Source of the DNA: Phycisphaerales bacterium
GTDB lineage: Bacteria; Planctomycetota; Phycisphaerae; Phycisphaerales; UBA1924
DNA length: 64,000 nucleotides
Reading direction: 5' to 3'
NCBI GenBank assembly: GCA_020850415.1
Contig: JADZER010000017.1
Location: forward strand, 166,922 to 230,921
Translations under genes and position numbers: made by a program
In this document: piece after piece, positions 25,117 to 31,567 of the stretch
Position numbering within the stretch: position 1 is the first letter of the stretch
Layout: every line of letters begins with the position of its first letter
Notes under the pieces: model-generated
The model's input: the letters and a program-made list of their open reading frames with translations, nothing else
What the model was told of the DNA's origin: nothing
Databases searched by the model: none

Positions 25117-26349
25117 ATGAAATCTATCGAACTCTTCGCCGGAGCGGGCGGGTTGGCGATCGCCACCGCGAACGCGGGCTTTGACCACGAAGCTGTATTG
25201 GAGTGGAACGAGAACGCTTGCGCGACGATGCGGCGGAACAAGGCGGCGGGGATGCCGCATGTGCGGGATTGGGAAGTGGTGCAAGGCGATGTGTCGGAGT
25301 ACGACTTCAAGCGCCACGCGGGCCGCGTGGAGTTCGTGTCGGGTGGGCCGCCATGCCAACCCTTCAGCATCGGCGGGAAGCATCGCGGCATGGACGATGA
25401 ACGCAATATGTTCCCGCACGCCGTTCGGGCGGTGCGGGAGATCCAGCCCAAAGCCTTCCTCTTCGAGAATGTGAAGGGGCTGCTCCGCAAGTCATTCGCC
25501 AACTACTACGCCTACATCATTCACCAACTCACCCACCCCGAGATTGTCCGAAGAGGCGATGAAGAGTGGACCGATCACCACGCGAGGCTAGAGAAGGCGA
25601 TCACGAGCGGCAAGTCGAAGGGACTCCGCTACAATGTGGTCTATCAACTCCTCAACTCCGCCGACTATGGCGTGCCCCAGCGCCGGGAGCGCGTGCTCAT
25701 CGTGGGGATCCGCGCGGACCTGTGCGTGAGATTCTCTTTCCCGACCCCGACCCACGAAGAGGATGCGCTTGTCTTTGACCAATGGGTGACGGGTTCGTAC
25801 TGGGACCGCCACAAAGTGGCGAAGAAGGATCGTCCGAAGATGCCTCCTCGCCTTCGCCCGAAGGTCGAGCGACTCTCGACTCTGTGGTCTTCCGCGATGC
25901 TACCACCGTGGCGCACCGTGCGCGATGCAATTGCCGACTTGCCGCGCATCGCACCGGGCCAGACCTGCGAAAAATTCCCCAATCACTTCCTTAACCCCGG
26001 TGCTCGCGCCTACGCGGGGCACAACGGGAGTCCGTTGGACGAACCCGCAAAGACGCTTAAAGCCGGAGACCACGGAGTACCGGGCGGAGAGAACATGCTC
26101 CGGCTCGCCGATGGGAGCGTGAGGTATTTCTCCGTACGAGAGTGCGCGAGGCTTCAGACCTTCCCGGATGAGTGGGTATTGGAGGGTTCGTGGACCGAAT
26201 CCATGCGGCAACTCGGGAATGCGGTGCCTGTGCGGATGGCGGAGGTTGTGGCGACGGACCTACGCCGCGCCGTTCAACGCGGCGACGAGGTTATGACCGT
26301 CATTCGCGGGGTGGGTGTGCGGCGTAGTGGGCGAGTATGTCGCGGATGA
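25117..26349 (+). CDS. DNA (cytosine-5) methyltransferase of restriction-modification system 2 (Eco29kI-associated)
   Basis: A 410-residue protein; the ATG at 25117 opens directly on motif I (MKSIELFAGAGGL); a GTG at 25093 is possible. Motif IV has catalytic Cys80 (GGPPCQPFS), VI is ENV (117-119), VIII is QRRERVLIVGI, IX/X are RYFSVRECARLQTFPDEW and QLGNAVPVRMAEVVA. It is convergent with, and overlaps by 50 bp, an Eco29kI-type endonuclease, so the target is predicted to be CCGCGG or a relative. That specificity is inferred from the partner. GC content is below that of flanking chromosomal genes. Confidence 0.93.
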   Translation: MKSIELFAGAGGLAIATANAGFDHEAVLEWNENACATMRRNKAAGMPHVRDWEVVQGDVSEYDFKRHAGRVEFVSGGPPCQPFSIGGKHRGMDDERNMFPHAVRAVREIQPKAFLFENVKGLLRKSFANYYAYIIHQLTHPEIVRRGDEEWTDHHARLEKAITSGKSKGLRYNVVYQLLNSADYGVPQRRERVLIVGIRADLCVRFSFPTPTHEEDALVFDQWVTGSYWDRHKVAKKDRPKMPPRLRPKVERLSTLWSSAMLPPWRTVRDAIADLPRIAPGQTCEKFPNHFLNPGARAYAGHNGSPLDEPAKTLKAGDHGVPGGENMLRLADGSVRYFSVRECARLQTFPDEWVLEGSWTESMRQLGNAVPVRMAEVVATDLRRAVQRGDEVMTVIRGVGVRRSGRVCRG

Positions 26350-27088
26350 TCTGATCGGGCGTCTTCGGATTGGGCTTATTGTCTGCACTCGTGGCCCATG
26401 CTCGCCCGGGATGAAGCGTGTCCCACTCCGAGCGAGTGTTCGCACGGGTGCTGGCCGCGTCGCCATGCTTCCCGAAGCCCTTGCATATCTTGATCTCGTT
26501 GTTCCAGATTGGGAGGAACCGTTCGATGAGGAAATCTTCGGCAGCGGTCTGAAGTCCACTCTTCACCACGAGGTAGCGACATTCAAAGTCTTCGACGAGC
26601 AGATTCTTGGCGGCGCGAATGCTCTTGGCGTGTTCGCCGAGCCTCCCGGCCAACTTCGGGCCTTGCTCCTCTGGCGTGGGAGCGTGAGTACCCGACGGGT
26701 CGGCCTTGCCGATATAGATGGGAGTCTCTTTCCCACGGATAGGCTTGTAAGCCTTGAAGTCGCCCGTGTAGTAGAGGGCGTAGACGCCGGAGCCGTAGAA
26801 GTTGACCACCTCCTCCAGCGGATGCCGCTCTTGGGCGAGAAGCGTCTCGCCCGTGAAGCGTCCGAGCACCTCCGGTCGATACGGGTCGAAGACCGTGGCG
26901 GGCTGGCGAATCGCGTCTATGTCCTGTCCGAGTATGCGGAGCCGCTCAATCGCCTCTCGAATCTCGGCGGCCAGCTTCTTCGCCTTTCGATCCGTCAAGC
27001 CCTCGCGGTTCAACGCGCCGTCAGGAATACACGCGAGGAGTTCGCGTAGCGCTTGGTCGAGTCTGTTAAAGTCAAAGCCCTTGGCCAT
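26300..27088 (-). CDS. Eco29kI-type GIY-YIG restriction endonuclease
   Basis: A 262-residue protein with GGAG 5 nt before the ATG at 27088. It matches the Eco29kI family: GIY-YIG nuclease motifs GVYALYY (101-107) and IYIGKAD (124-130), the following RLGEHAKSI (Arg149, His153), EDFECRYLVVKSG, a metal-site Glu in AAEDFLIERFLPIWNNEI, and the C-terminal signature RSEWDTLHPGRAWA. Eco29kI cuts CCGCGG. Its stop lies inside the methyltransferase gene on the other strand, an antisense 3' overlap of 50 bp. GIY-YIG restriction enzymes are much rarer than PD-(D/E)xK ones. Confidence 0.9.
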   Translation of the reverse strand: MAKGFDFNRLDQALRELLACIPDGALNREGLTDRKAKKLAAEIREAIERLRILGQDIDAIRQPATVFDPYRPEVLGRFTGETLLAQERHPLEEVVNFYGSGVYALYYTGDFKAYKPIRGKETPIYIGKADPSGTHAPTPEEQGPKLAGRLGEHAKSIRAAKNLLVEDFECRYLVVKSGLQTAAEDFLIERFLPIWNNEIKICKGFGKHGDAASTRANTRSEWDTLHPGRAWATSADNKPNPKTPDQIIRDILAHYAAHPPRE

Positions 27089-27127
27089 AGGTGCTCCAGC
27101 CCATATCACAATGATCGGCTTGAATCG

Positions 27128-27565
27128 ATGGATACCCTGAATCCCCAGCAACGATCCGAACGGATGGCCCGGGTGAAGTGCCGGGACACCGGGCCGGAGC
27201 GGGTGGTCGCGGAGGCTCTCCGGGCGCTCCGGCTCCGCCCCGTCTCGCATCCCGCCGATGTGCCGGGGAGGCCGGACTTCGTGTTCCGCTCGCGCCGGGC
27301 CGTGGTGTTTGTTCACGGGTGCTTTTGGCACCGTCACAAGTGCCGCAATGGGCAACGGGTGCCGAAGTCGCGGCTTGACTTCTGGCTCCCGAAGTTGGAC
27401 GGCAACCGGCTACGCGACGCCCGCACGCGGCGGAAGCTCCGTGCGGACGGGTGGCGAGTGCTCGTGGTGTGGGAGTGCCAGACGCGGGACATGGAGCGGC
27501 TCCGCAGGCGGCTCGCCCGCTTCCTTCAGAGCGACCTGGCTGGGAGAGTGGCTTCCAAGCGTTGA
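27128..27565 (+). CDS. vsr: Very short patch repair endonuclease (Vsr) of restriction-modification system 2
   Basis: A 145-residue protein from the ATG at 27128 (MDTLNPQQRSERMARVKCRD). Core motifs: GRPDFVFRSRRAVVFVHGCF, WHRHKC, FWLPKLDGNRLRDAR and DGWRVLVVWECQT. It is divergent from the Eco29kI-like endonuclease with 39 bp between starts, so one small region drives both. It repairs T:G mismatches from deaminated m5C. The coding sequence ends 8 bp before the lpdA-like scar. Confidence 0.93.
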   Translation: MDTLNPQQRSERMARVKCRDTGPERVVAEALRALRLRPVSHPADVPGRPDFVFRSRRAVVFVHGCFWHRHKCRNGQRVPKSRLDFWLPKLDGNRLRDARTRRKLRADGWRVLVVWECQTRDMERLRRRLARFLQSDLAGRVASKR

Positions 27566-27572
27566 CGACATG

Positions 27573-27661
27573 CCAGGGCCGCCTCGTGGCTGGCTTCGTG
27601 CATGGTGGGTTGGGCGCGGACGGTGCGGATTAGTTCTTCGGTGGTGGCCTTGCGGCGGGGG
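27573..27661 (-). pseudogene. Diverged copy of the lpdA 3' end (island-border scar)
   Basis: On the minus strand this stretch reads ATTEELIRTVRAQPTMHEAS HEAAL, matching LpdA ATTEELICTVHAHPTMHEAI HEAAL. The DNA aligns with 28678-28767 at roughly 80% identity by eye, with the first 17 bases identical. It is only the last about 30 codons, lacks a proper end and continues into GC-rich repeats. It lies immediately after the Vsr of system 2. Confidence 0.82.
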
Positions 27662-27666
27662 GGGTT

Positions 27667-27758
27667 CCTTCGCCCCGTCCGGGGCTCTGTCGGTTGGGTG
27701 GCGGGTACCCCGGGCTGGCGCCCGGGGCTAGCGACAGCGCCCCCTTTGGGGGCGGGGG
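27667..27758. repeat. GC-rich palindromic repeat, family A copy 1
   Basis: CCTTCGCCCCGTCCGGGGCT, later GGGTACCCCGGGCTGG and GACAGCGCCCCCTTTGGGGG. Several nested hairpins. A second copy starts at 27873. Confidence 0.7.
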
Positions 27759-27872
27759 GAGAGGGGGGCGCTGGGGTCCTGTGGGTGGGTTGTGCGTGAC
27801 CGGGGGTGCCGCAGCGCGGCTGCCCCCGGCTACTGGAGTGGACCCCGTTGGGGTCCGGGGGTGAGGGCGGTT

Positions 27873-27968
27873 CCTTCACCCCGTCCGGGGCTCTGAGGAA
27901 TGCAAGGCGCGGGTACCCCGGGCTGGGGCCCGGGGCTGGTGACAGCGCCCCCTTTTGGGGGCGGGGGG
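27873..27968. repeat. GC-rich palindromic repeat, family A copy 2
   Basis: Same order of elements as the copy at 27667 (CCTTCACCCCGTCCGGGGCT, GGGTACCCCGGGCTGGGGCC, GACAGCGCCCCCTTTTGGGG), with a diverged middle. Confidence 0.7.
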
Positions 27969-28068
27969 GGAGGGGGCCGCTGGGGTCGGGTGGGTGGGTG
28001 GTGTGGGAGCGGGGGTGTGTGGGGCTCCTTCGCCCCTTCGGGGCGGGAGCGTGGGGGGGGAGGGCTGC

Positions 28069-28247
28069 CCACGGGTTGCGCTTCGTCCGCCTTTGGCGGA
28101 CTGCGCTTCACCCGTGGCTACATTCCGGCGCCCCTCCGGGGCGGTTGAGATGGGTGGGTGCGTGTCCAGGGGCTGGGCCCTGCGGCCTGCGCCCCTGGCA
28201 ACGCTCGTGCGCCCCGCTGGGGCGGGGGGAGGGGATGCCGCGGGGGT
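28069..28247. repeat. 180-bp GC-rich direct repeat, family B copy 1
   Basis: Begins CCACGGGTTGCGCTTCGTCC and contains the inverted arms CACGGGT...ACCCGTGG, then CGGCGCCCCTCCGGGGC. It is about 98% identical to 28338-28517, differing at two bases and one single-base indel. No coding content. Confidence 0.85.
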
Positions 28248-28337
28248 GCGGAGAGGGTGCGGGTGGTTGGGTGTCTGGGTGAGGGTGGATTAGATTCCGT
28301 CACCCCGTCGGGGCGAGGGTGTGCGGGGGGGAGCTGT

Positions 28338-28517
28338 CCACGGGTTGCGCTTCGTCCGCCTTCGGCGGACTGCGCTTCACCCGTGGCTACATTCCGGCGC
28401 CCCTCCGGGGCGGTTGAGATGGGTGGGTGCGTGTCCAGGGGCTGGGCCCTGCGGGCCTGCGCCCCTGGCAACGGTCGTGCGCCCCGCTGGGGCGGGGGGA
28501 GGGGATGCCGCGGGGGT
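28338..28517. repeat. 180-bp GC-rich direct repeat, family B copy 2
   Basis: Near-identical second copy of the element at 28069, 90 bp downstream of its end. A further hairpin CCCCGAGC-ttgc-GCTCGGGG follows at 28523-28542. Confidence 0.85.
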
Positions 28518-28647
28518 TCGGACCCCGAGCTTGCGCTCGGGGCTCGTAAAGGCTGGGGGGACGCACCCCCTCCGGCCTCGCGGGCTCGGCCACCTCCCCC
28601 GCGATGCGGGGGAGGACCTGCGGGACCCGGAGTGTCCCGCCCCGCGA

Positions 28648-30207
28648 TCAGGCGTGGATGGCTCGGCCTTCGGCGGCCAGGGCCGCCTCGTGGATGGCCT
28701 CGTGCATCGTCGGGTGGGCGTGGACCGTGCAGATGAGTTCCTCGGTGGTCGCTTCGAGGCGGCGGGCGAGGGACATTTCGGCGATGAGTTCGGTGGCTTG
28801 GTCGCCCATGATGTGGGCCCCGAGGATTTCGCCGCGGGGGAGGCCGCGGATGATTTTGACGAAGCCTTCGGTGTGTTGGGCGGCGATGGCCTTGCCGTGG
28901 GACTGGAAGGGGTACTTGCCGACCTGGTAGTCCTGTCCTTTTTCGAGTCCCTGGTCCATGAGGGCCCGCTCGGTGAAGCCGACGCTGGCGACCTGCGGGT
29001 TGCAGTAGGTGCAGCCGGGGATGACGGAGTAGTCGATGGGGATGGGCTCGTGCTTTTCCTTGCCGTCGCGCCAGGCGATGCGTTCGACGCAGAGGATGGC
29101 TTCTTCGGAGGCGACGTGGGCGAGCCACGGCGGGCCGATGACATCGCCGACGGCGTAGATGCCGGGGAGGTTGGTTTTGTAGTCGATGTGCTTGGGGTCG
29201 CCGTAGACGCCGGGCTGGTAGTCGGTCTTGATGTGGCCTTTTTCGGTGGCGAGTCCGAGGGACTCGTCGAAGAGGCCGTCGAAGCGTCCGGTGACGCCGA
29301 TGGCGAGGAGGATGCGGTCGGCCTCGAGGGTTTCGGCCTTGGACTCGTCGGTGTTGCCCTGCTTGAAGGGGGCGATGGTGGCCTTGACGGTCTTGCCCTT
29401 GGCGTCGATGGCGGTGGTGATGTAGCCGGTCTTGAACTTGATGCCGGCCTTTTTGTAGTGCTTCTCCATGGCCGCGGAGATGTCTTCGTCTTCGACGGGG
29501 AGGATGCGGGGGAGCATCTCGACGACGGTGACCTCGGTGCCGAAGGAGTGGTAGAAGTAGCCGAACTCCATGCCGATGGCGCCGGAGCCGACGATGATGA
29601 GGCGCTTGGGCTTCTCCTGGTTGAACATGGCCTCGCGGGCGCCCCAGATCTTGGGGTCGGAGCCGAACTTGGCGAAGGGGAGGTCGCGGGCGACCGAGCC
29701 GGTGGCGATGAGGATGTTGGTGGCGGTGATGGTTTCGCGGGGGGTCTTGGCGGGCTGGGCGGGGGCGTCGGTGCGCTCTTCGTGGACTTTGCAGTCGTAG
29801 ATTTCGACAGAGTGGGATTGACTCACGGCTGGGACAGCCGTGCCACCTTTAACGATCTTGGCGTGGCCGACGATGTGGTCGATCTTGTTCTTCTTGAAGA
29901 GGAACTCGATGCCCTTGTTGAGCTTGCTCGCGACATCGCGGGAGCGGCCGATGACCTTGTCCCACTCGAACGCGACCTCGCCCTTGAGCTTGAGGCCCCA
30001 GAGCTCGGCGTGGTTGAGTTTTTCCATGAGCTCGGCGTTGGAGAGGAGGGCTTTGGAGGGGATGCAGCCCCAGTTGAGGCAGACGCCGCCGAGCTTGGCC
30101 CGTTCGACGCAGGCGACCTTGTACCCGAGCTGTGCGGCGCGGATGGCGCCGACATATCCGCCGGGCCCGCCGCCGATGACGATGAGGTCGTAGTGCTTGT
30201 TGGCCAC
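28648..30207 (-). CDS. lpdA: Dihydrolipoyl dehydrogenase (E3) with in-frame insertion
   Basis: A 519-residue flavoprotein, about 45 longer than usual. GTG start with AAAGG upstream. FAD motif IGGGPGG (11-17), redox disulfide GGVCLNWGC (Cys43, Cys48), NAD motif VGSGAIGMEFGYFYHSFGTE, and the C-terminal catalytic HAHPTMHEAIHEA. It reoxidises lipoamide in pyruvate, 2-oxoglutarate and glycine-cleavage complexes. Residues about 121-157 (GGTAVPAVSQSHSVEIYDCK onward) interrupt the strand before the conserved NILIATGS; the first part is encoded by a palindrome of intergenic-repeat type. All catalytic residues remain. Confidence 0.95.
   Translation of the reverse strand: MANKHYDLIVIGGGPGGYVGAIRAAQLGYKVACVERAKLGGVCLNWGCIPSKALLSNAELMEKLNHAELWGLKLKGEVAFEWDKVIGRSRDVASKLNKGIEFLFKKNKIDHIVGHAKIVKGGTAVPAVSQSHSVEIYDCKVHEERTDAPAQPAKTPRETITATNILIATGSVARDLPFAKFGSDPKIWGAREAMFNQEKPKRLIIVGSGAIGMEFGYFYHSFGTEVTVVEMLPRILPVEDEDISAAMEKHYKKAGIKFKTGYITTAIDAKGKTVKATIAPFKQGNTDESKAETLEADRILLAIGVTGRFDGLFDESLGLATEKGHIKTDYQPGVYGDPKHIDYKTNLPGIYAVGDVIGPPWLAHVASEEAILCVERIAWRDGKEKHEPIPIDYSVIPGCTYCNPQVASVGFTERALMDQGLEKGQDYQVGKYPFQSHGKAIAAQHTEGFVKIIRGLPRGEILGAHIMGDQATELIAEMSLARRLEATTEELICTVHAHPTMHEAIHEAALAAEGRAIHA
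29824..29842. repeat. Palindromic element inside lpdA
   Basis: CACGGCTG-gga-CAGCCGTG, 8-bp perfect arms. It encodes the GTAVPAV part of an insertion absent from typical E3 enzymes. Confidence 0.7.
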
Positions 30208-30330
30208 TCGAGCGCCTTTCTTCCGTTTTGACCGGACTCAGGGACGGCTAGTATAGGGACGCGCCCGGCGTGTGTGGGCGTGGGCGCGGGCTCAGCGGCC
30301 CGGCGGATCCATGCGGTGGAGGAGTGCCGA

Positions 30331-30876
30331 TTGGGTGACGAGGACCAAGAGCTGATCCGGCGCTGCGCGATGGGCGACAACAGCGCGTGGGGCCGGCTCG
30401 TGGGTCGGTACGGCGGCCTGGTGTACGCGATCGGTCGGCGCTCGGGGCTGGACGAGGCGTCGTGCGACGATGTGGCGCAGTCGGTGTTCGCCAAGCTCTC
30501 GCGGGCGCTGCCGGAGATGCGGGACACGGCCGCGGTCCCGGGGTGGATTTCGACGACGGCGCGTCGGGAGGCTTGGCGTGTCCGTCGGGCGCAGGCCCGA
30601 TCGGGGGGGCCGGCGGCCGGGCCCGAGCCGGAGGCGGCGTTCGGCGCGGCCGCGGAGGGGGCGGTTGACCACCAGCGGCTGCGGGACGCGCTCGCCGAGC
30701 TCGGGGGGCGCTGCCGCGACCTGCTCCACGCGCTGTACTTCCGGCCGGTCAAGCCGGCGTACGAGGAGCTGTCGCTGATGCTGGGCCTGCCGATCGGCAG
30801 TATCGGACCCACGCGTCAGCGTTGCCTGGCGAAGCTGGCGGCATTGCTGGGTTTTGATCGGGAAGGCGCAGAGTGA
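30331..30876 (+). CDS. ECF-like RNA polymerase sigma factor
   Basis: A 181-residue protein. The TTG at 30331 is chosen because GGAGGAG lies 6 nt upstream; an upstream in-frame GTG at 30274 has no ribosome site. Region 2: DQELIRRCAMGDNSAWGRLV, GGLVYAIGRRSGLDEASCDD, VAQSVFAKLSRALPEMRDTA, PGWISTTARREAWRVRR. Region 4: LRDALAELGGRCRDLLHALY, YEELSLMLGLPIGSIGPTRQ RCLAKL. It heads the cluster with an anti-sigma-like protein, a TPR-CHAT protease and a subtilase, and probably controls it. Confidence 0.9.
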   Translation: MGDEDQELIRRCAMGDNSAWGRLVGRYGGLVYAIGRRSGLDEASCDDVAQSVFAKLSRALPEMRDTAAVPGWISTTARREAWRVRRAQARSGGPAAGPEPEAAFGAAAEGAVDHQRLRDALAELGGRCRDLLHALYFRPVKPAYEELSLMLGLPIGSIGPTRQRCLAKLAALLGFDREGAE

Positions 30877-30919
30877 ATTCGGGTTCTCGATGTATTCTGG
30901 GCGGTCGGTGCGCCTCAGA

Positions 30920-31564
30920 ATGAGTGATATGGAACACTCGGCCTTCCAGGATGAGCAGTTGATTGCCGTGCTCGACGGCGAAGCCGGCCCCGAGCTGGCC
31001 GAGGCGGTGGCCCGCGCGTCGGCGTCGGACGCCGGCCTTCGCGCCCGGATCGGGGCGTTGTCGTCGATGCTCGGGCTGCTGGGCCGGGCGGCGGGCGCCG
31101 ATGCGGACTTCGGGGTGGCGCGGGACCGGCTGGACCATCTAGCGGCGGTCACGGCGCCCCGGGCGGGGGCGTGGGCGGCGGCGGGGGCGGCGGTGCGGTC
31201 GTTCGTGGCCACCCTCGTGCTGGACTCTCGCCGGGGGGATCCTGCGCTGGCCGGGTTCCGGTCGGGGACTGGCGGGCGTCGGCTGGTGTTCGAGGCCGAC
31301 GGGCTGGACATCAGCCTGCGGCTGGAGCCGGTGCGCCCGGCGATCGCCGGGGTGAGCGCGGGGTTGGTGCGGCTGCTCGGCCGGGTGGTGGGGGTTTCGG
31401 GCCCCGGGCGGGTCGTGCTGTCCGGCGCGGGTGCGGGGCCGTTGTCGGGAGATCTCGACGAGGCGGGGTTCTTCGAGCTGGAGGCGGCGCCCGGGGCCTA
31501 CACGCTCGACATCGTGTCGGGCGATGTGTCGGTCTCGCTGCCCGAGGTCGAGGTAACGGCGTGA
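30920..31564 (+). CDS. Anti-sigma-like regulatory protein
   Basis: A 214-residue protein from MSDMEHS at 30920. The N-terminal about 50 residues (FQDEQLIAVLDGEAGPELAE, ASDAGLRARIGALSSMLGLL) resemble anti-sigma N-termini, but there is no zinc motif and no membrane helix. The C-terminal about 90 residues are a beta-sandwich-like domain (GVSGPGRVVLSGAGAGPLSG, ELEAAPGAYTLDIVSGDVSV), reminiscent of carboxypeptidase-regulatory domains. It starts 43 bp after the sigma stop and ends 3 bp before the CHAT gene. The role as a cytosolic sigma regulator is inferred from context. Confidence 0.6.
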   Translation: MSDMEHSAFQDEQLIAVLDGEAGPELAEAVARASASDAGLRARIGALSSMLGLLGRAAGADADFGVARDRLDHLAAVTAPRAGAWAAAGAAVRSFVATLVLDSRRGDPALAGFRSGTGGRRLVFEADGLDISLRLEPVRPAIAGVSAGLVRLLGRVVGVSGPGRVVLSGAGAGPLSGDLDEAGFFELEAAPGAYTLDIVSGDVSVSLPEVEVTA

Positions 31565-31567
31565 CCC

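Noticed and set aside
28118..29144. Arg/Pro-rich minus-strand frames through the family B repeats and the lpdA 3' end
   Set aside because: They read the palindromic repeats and lpdA in the wrong frame; LpdA is unambiguous.
30274..30330. The GTG at 30274 as start of the sigma factor
   Set aside because: The added residues are not conserved-looking and there is no ribosome site, whereas GGAGGAG precedes the TTG at 30331.
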